NCBI GenBank assembly: GCA_009789175.1 | Contig: CP046866.1 | Location: 3,100,001-3,164,000 of the forward strand | Length of the DNA stretch: 64,000 nucleotides | From: Salinibaculum litoreum | GTDB taxonomy: Archaea; Halobacteriota; Halobacteria; Halobacteriales; Haloarculaceae | Reading direction: 5' to 3' | Shown: one piece after another, positions 25,258-34,673 of the stretch | Layout: every line of letters begins with the position of its first letter | Numbering within the stretch: position 1 is the stretch's first letter | The notes under the pieces: generated by a model | What the model was told of the DNA's origin: nothing | What the model saw: only the letters and a program-made list of their open reading frames with translations | The model's database searches: none | Position numbers and translations under genes: made by a program

Positions 25258-27254
25258 GCTGAGGCCTCCATTCTGAGCGTCCCGCGCTCGTCGACTGTTG
25301 CCGTCCACGCTGGAGGCACCACGACCGTGCTCTCGCCGCCTTCGAAGATTGCCGGTCCCGAGATGTCGGTCCCGGATGCTAGCCGTTCGCGGTCGTACAC
25401 CGCCGTCTCGTGAGACTCGCCGTCGAACAGCGCCGACCTCGTCCCGACCCGTGCGTTGCCAGGCCCCTCGTGTGACAGATGCGGGCTCGACCCCTCGATA
25501 GTCGCAGTCACCCGAAGCGAGACGAGTTCGACCGGTTCGCCGTCGAGGCTGTACCCGCGCGTCTGCTCGTGTGCTCGCTCGAAGCGCTCCCGGACGGTCC
25601 CGGCGTTAAACTTATCGGGAACGTCAACGGGTAGCTCGTGACTCTGACCGACATATCGGAGGTCGGCTCGCCTGGTGACCGTTGCCTCCTCGGGAGCGCT
25701 CGCGTCGTCGAGTACATCCGCTGTCAGTGTCGCGTACTGCTCGTCGACGCGGTCGGGTGTGGTCTCCGAGAGGCGTACGCGATGGGTCCGGACGGCGTCG
25801 TGCGTCTCGTCGGCGGCGAGCAACCCCAGTGCCGAGAGGACGCCGTTCGCGCGTGGGACCAGCACCGTCCCCACGTCGAGACGGTCAGCCAGCCCCGCGG
25901 CGTGCATCGGGCCGGCACCGCCGAAGGCGACGAGTGCGAACTCCCGTGGGTCGTGGCCGCGTTCGACGGTCACGCTCCGGATGGTCCGGGCCATCGCCGC
26001 GTTGGCGACGGCATACACCCCCTCCGCTGCAGCGCGGGGACCGTCGAGGCCGGCCTCGTCCGCGAGACCGGCCAGCGCATCCCGTGCCGCGTCGGCATCG
26101 AGTGTCATGCCCTCACCGAGTTCGGTGTCGGCACCCAGATAGCCAAGCACGAGGTTTGCGTCGGTGACCGTCGGGTCGGTACCTCCTTTCCCGTAACAGG
26201 CCGGGCCGGGCTCTGCACCCGCTGATTCGGGGCCGACCCGGAGCGCTCCGCCGGCATCGACCCGTGCGATAGAGCCGCCACCTGCGCCGACAGTCTCTAC
26301 GTCGACCATCGGGACGCCGACCGGGTGACCCCCCACGCGTGCATCTGTCGTCTCTTCGGCGTCCCCATCGCGGACGAGGCTCACGTCGCTCGATGTCCCA
26401 CCCATGTCGAAAGTCACGATGCCGTCGTGGGTATCAGACTCGAACAGCGACGCACCGACGACGCCAGCCGCTGGTCCCGAGAGGACCGTCGTCACCGCGT
26501 GTTCACGGACGGTCGTAGCGTCCGCAATGCCGCCGTTGGATTGCATGACGTGTGGGGCTGGCAGTCCCCGCTCGGTGGCCTCCGTGTCGAGGCGAGCGAG
26601 GTAGTCGTCGATAACCGGCGTAACGTACGCGTCGACAACTGTCGTCGCCGTTCGCTCGTACTCCCGGAACGTCGGGAGCGTCTCGTGGGAAGCGACGACT
26701 GTCGTATCCAGCTGTTCCCGCAGTCGCTTCGTCACCTCCTGTTCGTTTGCCGGATGCGCATACGAATGGAGCAAAGAGACTGCGACGCTCTCCGCATCGC
26801 TCTCGTCGATTGCATCTGTAATACCTTCGAGGGTATCGACATCGACGGGCTGTTCGATACCTTCTGTGGTCGCCCGTTCGGGGACGCCGTAGCGGCACTT
26901 CGCCGGGACCAGTGGGTCGGGCTTGCGAGCAGAGAGGTCGTACAACGACGGGCGGTCCTGTCTGCCGATTTCGAGTACGTCCGTGAACCCCTCAGTCGTC
27001 ACGAGCGCTGTCGCCGCCCCGTCGCCTTCGAGCATCGCGTTCGTTGCGACAGTCATCGCATGACGGAACTGCTCGATGTGCTCGGGGGTGATATCCGCCT
27101 GTTCACAGGCACGTTCGATGCCCGCCAATACCCCCTGGCTCTGGTCCGATTCCGTTGTGGGTACCTTCGTTGTCGTGATGTCGCCGTCAGCGAGCAGCAC
27201 CACGTCGGTGAATGTGCCGCCGACATCGACCCCGAGGCGTACCGCGTCGTCCAT
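25254..27254 (-). CDS. hyuA: Hydantoinase A/oxoprolinase family subunit
   Basis: A 666-residue ATP-using subunit. The actin-like ATPase loop LGVDVGGTFTDVVL is at residues 7-20 and a second, FDMGGTSSDVSLV, near 287. VETVGAGGGSIA lies near 330 and VAFGGAGPMHA near 455. Together with HyuB it would hydrolyse or carboxylate an amide or ketone substrate at the cost of ATP. A TATA-like GTTTATC centred about 27 bases before the ATG supports a leaderless start. First gene of a four-gene run. Confidence 0.9.
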   Translation of the reverse strand: MDDAVRLGVDVGGTFTDVVLLADGDITTTKVPTTESDQSQGVLAGIERACEQADITPEHIEQFRHAMTVATNAMLEGDGAATALVTTEGFTDVLEIGRQDRPSLYDLSARKPDPLVPAKCRYGVPERATTEGIEQPVDVDTLEGITDAIDESDAESVAVSLLHSYAHPANEQEVTKRLREQLDTTVVASHETLPTFREYERTATTVVDAYVTPVIDDYLARLDTEATERGLPAPHVMQSNGGIADATTVREHAVTTVLSGPAAGVVGASLFESDTHDGIVTFDMGGTSSDVSLVRDGDAEETTDARVGGHPVGVPMVDVETVGAGGGSIARVDAGGALRVGPESAGAEPGPACYGKGGTDPTVTDANLVLGYLGADTELGEGMTLDADAARDALAGLADEAGLDGPRAAAEGVYAVANAAMARTIRSVTVERGHDPREFALVAFGGAGPMHAAGLADRLDVGTVLVPRANGVLSALGLLAADETHDAVRTHRVRLSETTPDRVDEQYATLTADVLDDASAPEEATVTRRADLRYVGQSHELPVDVPDKFNAGTVRERFERAHEQTRGYSLDGEPVELVSLRVTATIEGSSPHLSHEGPGNARVGTRSALFDGESHETAVYDRERLASGTDISGPAIFEGGESTVVVPPAWTATVDERGTLRMEASA

Positions 27255-27277
27255 ATCGGATTCACGACCGGCGGGCA

Positions 27278-27284
27278 GATAAAC
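27278..27284 (-). promoter_or_regulatory. TATA-like box of the hyuA operon
   Basis: On the reverse strand GTTTATC lies about 27 bases before the hyuA ATG at 27254, the usual haloarchaeal distance for a leaderless mRNA. The remaining bases up to 27470 hold no gene. Confidence 0.5.
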
Positions 27285-27470
27285 GGTTGCTGTCGAAGGG
27301 AACGGAACCGGGAACCCGAATCAGTATTGCCACGCCAAGGAGGACGTGACTGCTCGGGTATCTGTTCTCACATCAGGTCCAACATGGCTGTGGCGGGGTC
27401 TGCGCTCGCCCTCAAGTAAAAGAAATACGTCACATTCGGTACAGCGCTACCGAGGCGACCGCTCACCTGC

Positions 27471-28031
27471 TCAGGCGGTCGAGTCCTGTTCCTCGCGTCT
27501 GGGGACTGACTGCGTGGCGACACCGTCGACTCTGTCTTCGACTGCACAGAGCCAGTCGTTGACCGTCACCGTATTCGCTGTGTCAGTCCCGTAGTTGGTC
27601 GTGTACGGGACGACGCCGGCAAGGTCGGACGCTTCGTACAGTGCGACCGTCGCGATTGGGACTCGGATTTTCTCCTCGGATTCGCTGGACTCGGTCAGTG
27701 AGGACGGGACGGGCTGGCGGCGGAAGGCCGGACGGAGCGAAACGCCGTGGTCGTCGGCCCACGCCTCGAATTCGGCAACGATACACTGACGCGTCAGGTC
27801 GTCGCTTCCAGTGCCGCTATCGGTAACCTGTGCGCGTGGCCATCTCGTCCGGTCGACTTCGTCTATCACCGGGGTCTCTGTGAGTATTCTGAGCCGGTGT
27901 TGGATGGCGTCGACCTGACGGTGGCTGATAGTCGAGATGTCCGGACGGACGTACAGCTCGACCTGGAGGGAGTGGTCGGAGTCGATACCCAGTGGCTGTG
28001 CCGGTGACATGGGACGGTCGATATCTGTCAT
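27471..28031 (-). CDS. Haloarchaeal HTH_63-like regulator candidate
   Basis: A 186-residue protein. The N-terminal half shows LQVELYVRPD, then a helix QVDAIQHRLRIL, and WPRAQV. This resembles the haloarchaeal proteins that carry a YVR...RL...W pattern and are assigned to a helix-turn-helix family (HTH_63). The second half includes EFEAWADDHGVSLRPAF and a beta-rich end. Such genes often sit near secretion or redox genes, and here it is divergent from the pilus operon. Start uncertain between the ATGs at 28031 and 28073. A regulatory role is inference. Confidence 0.6.
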   Translation of the reverse strand: MTDIDRPMSPAQPLGIDSDHSLQVELYVRPDISTISHRQVDAIQHRLRILTETPVIDEVDRTRWPRAQVTDSGTGSDDLTRQCIVAEFEAWADDHGVSLRPAFRRQPVPSSLTESSESEEKIRVPIATVALYEASDLAGVVPYTTNYGTDTANTVTVNDWLCAVEDRVDGVATQSVPRREEQDSTA

Positions 28032-28211
28032 GGTGGGTTTCTGACGGCGACGTTTTGCTGTGTGGATGGGCATAGTTACCGCGCCCTCGGGGACTCACCT
28101 AGTGCAACAATGGACCAATTTGTAAATCTATTTGACTTTTCCTGTCATGTCCCATGAGTGGTGGACTGTCTCACTTTTCGCCACCGTAACCAGTCGAGTC
28201 GTTTCACTGAA

Positions 28212-28219
28212 TTTTAAGA
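28212..28219 (+). promoter_or_regulatory. TATA-like box of the pilus operon
   Basis: TTTTAAGA is centred about 28 bases before the pilB-type ATG at 28244. A GAGGAGGT right after it lies 14 bases from the ATG, too far for a ribosome site and probably upstream of the transcript start. Confidence 0.5.
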
Positions 28220-28243
28220 TAGAGGAGGTAACCACCCCCGTCT

Positions 28244-30550
28244 ATGGCCGATGCGACGCTCGAGATTGCCGCCACTACTGGGGAATCGTCCGACGGGGGG
28301 TCTGTTCCGCCGCCGCTGCCACCTGACGACCCGGAAGCGTGGTACGCACCGGATGTCCGCGCCCAGTACGAGGTCCATCCCGGTGTGGTCGTCACCATCT
28401 CCGACCACGGCACTGACTTCGCCTACGACGTTCGGGAGCCGCCGCTGACCGAGCGCGACGAGTCCGCGCTCTCCCGTATCGAGTCCTATTTCGCGGATGC
28501 ACATCTGGAACGACCGCGCACACGCGAGGGTGCCGTCGAACGGATGGCCGACGGGTTCGACCCGAAACACGAGCGGGTACTCGACCGACTCGTCGACTGC
28601 TCACCGGCCGCGCGCCGCCGCCTCTCCTACCATGCACTGGCCTCGCTGGCCTGTCTCGGCGAGTTGACGCCATATGCGCTCGATGAGGCTATCGACGTTG
28701 CTGATACCGACGACGAAGGTGTCCTCCTCCATACGACCGACTATGCCCCGGCGGTGACCGAATTACCGCCGGACCCGGACTACATCGAGCGCTTCGCCAG
28801 CGAGCGCCTACAACATCATACAGTCCAGTTTCACGACTTCGAGATTCCGGTGATACTCTACCGGGAGAACCTGCTTGGCAACGACCCCTTCACGACAAAA
28901 TACGCGGTTCGCGAGCCCGACCTGTTGCCTGGCGACGAGGAACTCATCGATGAGGCCAAAGAGCGACTCTGGGAGACGGCAGTCGACGGCATCATCGATG
29001 ACGAGACTGCTTTCGTCCGTGAACGCGCCGAGGAACTCCTTGCTCGACGCCTCCGTGGCCGCAATACGCGTGCCTGGCTCGACGCTGTCACCGCTCGCTT
29101 CCGGGCTGTACTCGCCGAATACAACCTCGCGGTCCCGCCGGTCGACCGCCGGTACGCCGACGACCGACTCTCGGATTTGGTCTATTATGTCCTCCGGGAC
29201 TACGTCGGCTACGGCAAGCTCACGATACCGATTCTGGACCCGATGCTCGAAGACATCGAGGCCAATCGTGTCGGCGAGCGTATCAAGGTCGTCCCGCGGC
29301 CGGAGACGGGCCACGGCGAGCGTGTGCCGACAAACCTCGTTTTCGAGTCCGAGCAGCCGTTCGTCAACGTTGTCACGCAACTGGCCGCAGCAGACGGGAC
29401 GGAACTCAACGCCAGTACCCCGAGCGCGAAAGTGAACATTCAGCCCACCGGTACCGGGAATGACGACTCGGCGGCCGGTCGGTGGCGTGATAGCGACGAG
29501 ACGATTCGGTGTGCGGTCGCGCTGCCGACGGTCAGCGAGGACGGGCCACACATCTCCATCCGCAAGCAATCCGCGGACGCGCTAACGCCGACTGACCTCG
29601 TCCGTAGCGACAGTATTTCGACCGAACTGGTCGCGTTGCTGTGGCTGGTCTATGAACACCACGGTGTCGTGCTGTTCTCGGGGCCGACCGGCGTCGGCAA
29701 GACGACGCTTATGAACGCCCATATGCCCTTTGTCCCCTTCCGTGACCGCCCCATCAGCATCGACGAGGGCAGCCGGGAAGTACGCCTTCCCCACGAGACG
29801 GGTGTCTCCTTGACTACCCGTGACCACGAAAGCGACCACAAGCGCGTGACGATGGCCGACCTGATGACGGAAGCGAATTACCTGAACCCGGATGTCGAGG
29901 TCATCGCTGAGGTCAACACCACAGAGAGCTTCGAAACCTTCGCCGAGTCGCTCAACACCGGCCACGGTCTCATCGGCACCACTCATGCTGAGGATGTCGA
30001 GAGTCTGGTCAACCGCGTCGTCGAGCAGGGGTTGCCGCCGTACCTGCTGCGCGAACTCGACCTCGTGGTCTTCCCGCGGTACGTCGACGGTGAGCGCTAC
30101 GTCGGGGAAGTGGTCGAACTGCTCGACGAGACTGCCTACCACGACCTCACTTCGGACAGTCGGTGTGGCGTCATCGAGAAACAGGGCACCGAAGTGTACT
30201 GGAACACGGTCGCCCGGCGACAACCGGACGGCGATTTCGCGTTCGCCTACGACCACCCGGCACTCGACGACGAGGAAACGACAGCAGGAGCACAGGCCGA
30301 CGACTGGTCCTGTAAGATGCACACCTTCGAGCGCGTCGCCGCGCTGACCGACCGGTCAGTCGACGCCGTTCGCTCGGAGTTCCACCGAAAGCACCGCTAT
30401 GTCACGTATTTCGTCCGCGAGTCGGTTGATGACTTTGAGACGCTCTTTGATTTGCTCGCGGACCTGGAAACTGACGAGGCGGCGACTGTCGAACGGTTAC
30501 GTCGCCAGCGCGAGGGGGCTGGGGCTGCGCGGGGGGAGCGTGATGACTGA
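28244..30550 (+). CDS. pilB: Type IV pilus assembly ATPase, PilB-type (GspE/VirB11 family)
   Basis: A 768-residue secretion ATPase, longer than bacterial PilB because of a 300-residue acidic N-terminal region typical of haloarchaeal homologues. The catalytic domain follows: IRKQSADALTPTDLV near residue 440, Walker A GPTGVGKTT at 480-488 (Lys486), an Asp box with SIDEGSREV near 507, and a Walker B-like stretch VEVIAEVNTTESFE near 553. The His box GLIGTTHAEDVESL is near 578. It powers pilin assembly from the cytoplasmic face. It overlaps the next gene by 8 bases. Confidence 0.93.
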   Translation: MADATLEIAATTGESSDGGSVPPPLPPDDPEAWYAPDVRAQYEVHPGVVVTISDHGTDFAYDVREPPLTERDESALSRIESYFADAHLERPRTREGAVERMADGFDPKHERVLDRLVDCSPAARRRLSYHALASLACLGELTPYALDEAIDVADTDDEGVLLHTTDYAPAVTELPPDPDYIERFASERLQHHTVQFHDFEIPVILYRENLLGNDPFTTKYAVREPDLLPGDEELIDEAKERLWETAVDGIIDDETAFVRERAEELLARRLRGRNTRAWLDAVTARFRAVLAEYNLAVPPVDRRYADDRLSDLVYYVLRDYVGYGKLTIPILDPMLEDIEANRVGERIKVVPRPETGHGERVPTNLVFESEQPFVNVVTQLAAADGTELNASTPSAKVNIQPTGTGNDDSAAGRWRDSDETIRCAVALPTVSEDGPHISIRKQSADALTPTDLVRSDSISTELVALLWLVYEHHGVVLFSGPTGVGKTTLMNAHMPFVPFRDRPISIDEGSREVRLPHETGVSLTTRDHESDHKRVTMADLMTEANYLNPDVEVIAEVNTTESFETFAESLNTGHGLIGTTHAEDVESLVNRVVEQGLPPYLLRELDLVVFPRYVDGERYVGEVVELLDETAYHDLTSDSRCGVIEKQGTEVYWNTVARRQPDGDFAFAYDHPALDDEETTAGAQADDWSCKMHTFERVAALTDRSVDAVRSEFHRKHRYVTYFVRESVDDFETLFDLLADLETDEAATVERLRRQREGAGAARGERDD

Positions 30551-32438
30551 GGGGGCTGATACGACCCGGCTCGGGCCACTCGACCGGGGACTGTACGCCC
30601 TCTTCTCGCGCCGTGCCGACGCCGACGCCCACGAGCGTGACCGCCACAGCTATCGCGCTTCCGGGCTGTCGACCAGCTTCGATGTCTACCTTGCACGCGT
30701 CTACGGGCTTGCGTGGGCGAGTGCACTGCTCGCACTCGCGTGTACGTTCACCGCGGTCTTGCTCGTTCCTGGGGGCGTCGTGGGACGTATCGTCGATTTT
30801 CTCTCGGCTGGGCTCCCGCTGTTGAACCGTCTCACGCTGCCGACCGTTTCGCGACCCTACGTGGCACTCTTCGCAGCCATCGCGGTCGGTATATTCGTCC
30901 GTTCGCTGGTTGTCCGTGCGGGCGGGTTCTACCTTCGTCGGGCCGCCGCGGCCCGCCGGGATGAAATCGGGCGGACCCTGCCGGGGGCCGTCAGATACCT
31001 GCGGGTGCTTGCAACCGGAACGAGTGACCAGCGGACCATGCTCCGCCGCGTCGCAGCCCAGGACGCCTACGGCGCGACCGCCGACTCCTTTCGTGCCGCG
31101 CTCAACAAAGCGACACTGACCGGCAGCCTCGATGAGGGGCTCTCGATGGTCGCCCGCGATACCCCCTCGCGTGACTTGCTCTCCCCGTTCCTGCTGAAAT
31201 TCCGTGAGCACGCGGCCCAGGGGAGTGACTCGCTGGAGGGGTACCTGAAGATGGAAGGGCGACTCCTCTCACAGAAGCAATCTCGCGTCCGCGAGCGCGC
31301 AAGCGGCTTTCTGGAACTCGTCGCCGAACTGTTCGTCGTGTTGCTCGTGTTCCCTGCCCTTGGGGTGTTGATTCTGACTGTCGGAAGCGTTCTTGCCCCG
31401 GAACTCTCCGAGCCGGTTGCGACACCGATTGGCTCGATACCGGTTCGGGCGCTGCTGGTCTATGCGAGTGCCCTGTTCGTCCTTACAGTCGGTATCGGTG
31501 CCTCCTCGGTCGTCGCATCGTTGCGGCCGTCCGACCTCGCGACGCCGAGCTACGAACGGCCGACAAGAGTCCGGGCACTCCTTACCACTGCGACGGTCAA
31601 CCCTGCGAGCGCTGCCTGGGTATTCCTGGCACCCGCAGCCGCACTCGCTGCTCTCCTCTGGACGCTTTCTTATTCGCCGCTGAACGTCGCCTTGCTGAGC
31701 TACGCCGGCTACGGTATTCCGGTCGGTATCGTGGCCGTCCGCCGAGCGGGTCGTGACGATGCGAAGGACCGCGAAATACGCGATTTCGTCCACGCAGTCT
31801 CGGGCCACGTCAGTCTCGGTCGGCCCTTCCCGGATGCGGTCGACCGCGTGGCCCGCGAGGTCGACCTCGGACCGCTCCAGGCCGACGTTGAAGACCTCGC
31901 GTTCAACCTTCAGTTGACGACCGGGGCCGACGAGGAGGTCGATGTTCGCGCCGCGGCGCTGGACCGGTTCGTCGAGCGGGTCGGCACGCCCCTTGCCTCC
32001 CAGACTGTCGGGCTGGTCGTCGGAGCCCTCGAAGCCGGGAATGACACCGAGGAGGTGTTCGAGACGCTGGAGACCGAAATCGGCCGGCTCTATCACGAGC
32101 GCAAGGCGCTTCGCTCCCGGCTCCTCGTCTACGCTGCCGTCGGGTGGACGACTGCACTGCTCGTCGTTGGCATCGTCGTCGCAGTCAACGCGAGCGTCCT
32201 CGATGGGTTCGCACAGCTGTCGACGGTCGCTGACGCCAACGCCGGAGTCGGACTGAACCCGGGGGCTGTTGACCCTGCGCGTGACCGCGAGCGGTTCTAT
32301 CTGGTCACACAGGCGACGGTACTCGCCTGTGGCTGGTTCGCCGGCACTGCGAGTCGAGGGCGCTACGAGGCGCTGTTGCACTCGGGGCTGCTGGTCGGGC
32401 TGACCTACGTCGTCTTCACGGGGCTGGGACTGGTATGA
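30543..32438 (+). CDS. pilC: Type IV pilus polytopic membrane protein, PilC-type
   Basis: A 631-residue membrane protein with two T2SSF-type modules. Membrane pairs lie near residues 48-85 and 105-128, 265-330, 370-420 and 520-545, with a final helix near 605-628. The cytoplasmic segments RTLPGAVRYLRVLATGTSDQ (about 145) and IRDFVHAVSGHVSLGRPFPD (about 420) are the duplicated F-domain starts. It is the platform for the PilB ATPase. Start ATG 30543 sits inside the end of pilB. The next gene overlaps it by ATGA. Confidence 0.92.
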   Translation: MTEGADTTRLGPLDRGLYALFSRRADADAHERDRHSYRASGLSTSFDVYLARVYGLAWASALLALACTFTAVLLVPGGVVGRIVDFLSAGLPLLNRLTLPTVSRPYVALFAAIAVGIFVRSLVVRAGGFYLRRAAAARRDEIGRTLPGAVRYLRVLATGTSDQRTMLRRVAAQDAYGATADSFRAALNKATLTGSLDEGLSMVARDTPSRDLLSPFLLKFREHAAQGSDSLEGYLKMEGRLLSQKQSRVRERASGFLELVAELFVVLLVFPALGVLILTVGSVLAPELSEPVATPIGSIPVRALLVYASALFVLTVGIGASSVVASLRPSDLATPSYERPTRVRALLTTATVNPASAAWVFLAPAAALAALLWTLSYSPLNVALLSYAGYGIPVGIVAVRRAGRDDAKDREIRDFVHAVSGHVSLGRPFPDAVDRVAREVDLGPLQADVEDLAFNLQLTTGADEEVDVRAAALDRFVERVGTPLASQTVGLVVGALEAGNDTEEVFETLETEIGRLYHERKALRSRLLVYAAVGWTTALLVVGIVVAVNASVLDGFAQLSTVADANAGVGLNPGAVDPARDRERFYLVTQATVLACGWFAGTASRGRYEALLHSGLLVGLTYVVFTGLGLV

Positions 32439-33166
32439 GTGACCGACGCGTCAATCGTGGTCAGTCCCACGTCGTCGGTGTCGTGCTCGTGCTCGGGCTA
32501 TCCGTACTCGCACTCGGTGCACTGACAGTCGGCGTCGGCGAGGTCATCGATGCCCAGACCGATACCGCCGACGCAACTCGCGTTGCCGACGACCTCGATG
32601 CGGCACTCCAGCCTGCCGACGTGACTGGTCCATACAGTGGTCGGGTGCAGTTTGCCGACGGGCGACTCGGGACCGAGCACCGCGACCTCAGAGTCCTCCG
32701 GAACGGCACCGTCGTCGCCGAACGACAGGTCGACGCCCTCGTCTACGAGGCCGGTGACCGCCGTGTTGCCTTCCTCGCCGGGGCCATCGTCCAGAGCAGT
32801 AGCGGTAGCCACTGGCTACACAGCAACCCCGCAGTTGCTGCTTCCGAACGAAACGAGGTGGTCGTCGTTGGCGCACCCGTTCTGGGCGCTGGGGACGTGG
32901 CCGTGTCGGGCTCGGGCCACACCACCGTCACGCTTGAAACCAACGTCTCCCACGAGCGTGAGGACCTCGGTCGCGGGGAATATGCAGTCGCTATCGAGAC
33001 GACGACGACCGGACCGTTCGAGCGCTACTTCGATGGACACAACGCCACAATCGACCGCCGTGACATCGACGGTGACGGAACCGAGTCGGTTGTCGCCTCA
33101 TACGCCGGGACACGGCGTGGCTATCTCGTCACCCACGACCTCTCGCTGGAGGTGACCGATGGATAA
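32435..33166 (+). CDS. Pilin-like protein 1 (class III signal peptide)
   Basis: A 243-residue protein. The N-terminus MSDRRVNRGQSHVVGVVLVLGLS has the RG|QSHVVG site cut by archaeal prepilin peptidase PibD, followed by the hydrophobic helix that packs in the pilus core. The rest is a beta-rich head with N-glycosylation-type sites (NVS, NAT). It overlaps pilC by ATGA and the next gene by 8 bases. It resembles haloarchaeal DUF7289-type proteins. A major or minor pilin role cannot be told. Confidence 0.82.
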   Translation: MSDRRVNRGQSHVVGVVLVLGLSVLALGALTVGVGEVIDAQTDTADATRVADDLDAALQPADVTGPYSGRVQFADGRLGTEHRDLRVLRNGTVVAERQVDALVYEAGDRRVAFLAGAIVQSSSGSHWLHSNPAVAASERNEVVVVGAPVLGAGDVAVSGSGHTTVTLETNVSHEREDLGRGEYAVAIETTTTGPFERYFDGHNATIDRRDIDGDGTESVVASYAGTRRGYLVTHDLSLEVTDG

Positions 33167-33605
33167 CCGCGCTGTCAGTCCGGTCGTCGGGAAGCTCCTT
33201 GTTGCGGGCCTGACAGTGCTGTATGTCTCAAGCGTCGCCGGGTTGTTCGTCGGCGGTCTGGTTCCGGAGTACCGGACTGCGACAGGTGAAGAACTCGGCG
33301 AGCGTGTGCTTGCGACTGCCGCGGGACAGGTCGAGACGGCACAGCCCGCGACCGACGACGCAGTCGATACGCGTTCTCGAGCGGAGCTTCCGGCGACTAT
33401 CCGGGGCGAACAGTACGACATCCGGTACAGTAACGGGACGCTCCTGTTGGACCATCCTGACGACGCTCTCGACGCTCGGACGCGACTCTCGTTACCCCCA
33501 TCTGTGACTGCCCGCAATGGGACCTGGCACAGCGGGAGCCAGTTCGTCGTTCGTATCACCGGGCCAGCAGAGAACCGCACGCTCACACTGGGTGCAAAAC
33601 GATGA
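33159..33605 (+). CDS. Pilin-like protein 2 (class III signal peptide)
   Basis: A 148-residue protein beginning MDNRAVSPVVGKLLVAGLTV. The RA|VSPVVG motif is the most typical haloarchaeal PilA signal, and the following helix runs to residue 34 (FVGGLVPEY). The head domain is small and acidic, with N-linked sequons NGT and NRT. It overlaps both neighbours by 8 and 4 bases. It resembles the DUF7266 group that accompanies PilB/PilC operons. Confidence 0.82.
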   Translation: MDNRAVSPVVGKLLVAGLTVLYVSSVAGLFVGGLVPEYRTATGEELGERVLATAAGQVETAQPATDDAVDTRSRAELPATIRGEQYDIRYSNGTLLLDHPDDALDARTRLSLPPSVTARNGTWHSGSQFVVRITGPAENRTLTLGAKR

Positions 33606-34273
33606 GGGCCCAGACCGAACTGCCAGCACTGGGGCTTGCGCTGCTCGTGTTGACTGCCGTCACGGTGCTTGGCGTCGTCGTCGCTGACGAGGCCGTCCGC
33701 TCGGCCGACCGCTCCGCGCTTGACCGGCAGGCTGCTGTCTCACTCTCCGAGCGCCTCGTTGGCCCCGAAAGCCACCTGACGACTCGGGCGAACGTTCTCA
33801 ACGAGACAGCCGTCGACGCGCTGAATGCGTCGACGCTCCGGACACGATATGGCGTCCCGAACGGAACTGATGCGAAAGTAACTCTCGAAGGCAAAAATAT
33901 CGTGGCGACCGGAGGTGTCGAGGACGGCGAACGCATCGAACGGCTTGTCGTCGTCGAGCAGCGCCAGCGGCGGACACTCACGCCGGCCTTTCGGGGTCGG
34001 ACGGCGGTGACGCTCCCGAGACGGACCGACCGGGCTGCTATACGGATTCGCCCACCGGAGAACACGACTGTCACGACAGTCAGGGCAAACGAGCGGGTCG
34101 TCCTGTACGACGAGTCGGGACTCGATGGCCGCCACACCGTCTCGCTGTCGCGTCACAGGACTGCCGACATCTACGTCGACGCGTCGGGACCGCTCTATCA
34201 GGGGAACGTGACGCTCACCTACTATCCACTCGAAACGCGGAAGGCCCGACTGGGGGTGACCGTCGATGGCTAG
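33602..34273 (+). CDS. Pilin-like protein 3
   Basis: A 223-residue protein with a short start MRAQTELPALGLALLVLTAV in which RA|QTELPALG is a probable PibD site, then a helix to residue 30. The mature part is beta-rich, with many Thr/Arg residues and several N-linked sequons (NET, NAS, NGT, NTT, NVT). It matches DUF7263-type proteins in position and layout. It overlaps the previous gene by ATGA and the next by 8 bases. Confidence 0.78.
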   Translation: MRAQTELPALGLALLVLTAVTVLGVVVADEAVRSADRSALDRQAAVSLSERLVGPESHLTTRANVLNETAVDALNASTLRTRYGVPNGTDAKVTLEGKNIVATGGVEDGERIERLVVVEQRQRRTLTPAFRGRTAVTLPRRTDRAAIRIRPPENTTVTTVRANERVVLYDESGLDGRHTVSLSRHRTADIYVDASGPLYQGNVTLTYYPLETRKARLGVTVDG

Positions 34274-34673
34274 AGCACAGGCGTCGCTGACTGCCGTCGA
34301 GGCTGGCATCGGCGTGCTCGTCGTGTTGGCAGTTGTCTTCACCTTCGCACTCGGTGTGCAGGCCCCGACCGACCACCGCGCACAACTGGACGCCTACGCC
34401 AGCGATGCGCTGACCCAACTGGACACCGACCAGCCCCAACACGGGGCGACAACGCGACTGGACGAGGTCGTCGCCTCAAACGAGTCCTTCGAGCGGGAGC
34501 GTGCGTCGTTGGTCCGGCGCATCGAGCGCATCCTCCCGGAGAACGTCATGTTTCGCGTCGAGACGCCCCGCGGAACGGCAGGGCAGCCGCTACCCGACGG
34601 GGTTGCGACGGGTACTGCGACGACGACGACCACACAGCACGGGCCGGTGACGCTCAGGGTGTGGTACGTGTGA
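34266..34673 (+). CDS. Pilin-like protein 4
   Basis: A 135-residue protein. MARAQASLTAVEAGIGVLVV carries RA|QASLTAVEAG, with the glutamate at about +8, near the +5 Glu of bacterial pilins. The helix continues to residue 31. The head contains a short helix and a Thr-rich loop (GTATTTTTQHG). It is of the DUF7262 type by layout. It overlaps the next gene by GTGA. Confidence 0.78.
   Translation: MARAQASLTAVEAGIGVLVVLAVVFTFALGVQAPTDHRAQLDAYASDALTQLDTDQPQHGATTRLDEVVASNESFERERASLVRRIERILPENVMFRVETPRGTAGQPLPDGVATGTATTTTTQHGPVTLRVWYV

Noticed and set aside
28221-28230. GAGGAGGT as ribosome binding site of the pilB-type gene
   Set aside because: It is 14 bases from the ATG and just after a TATA-like box, so it probably lies before or at the very start of the transcript.
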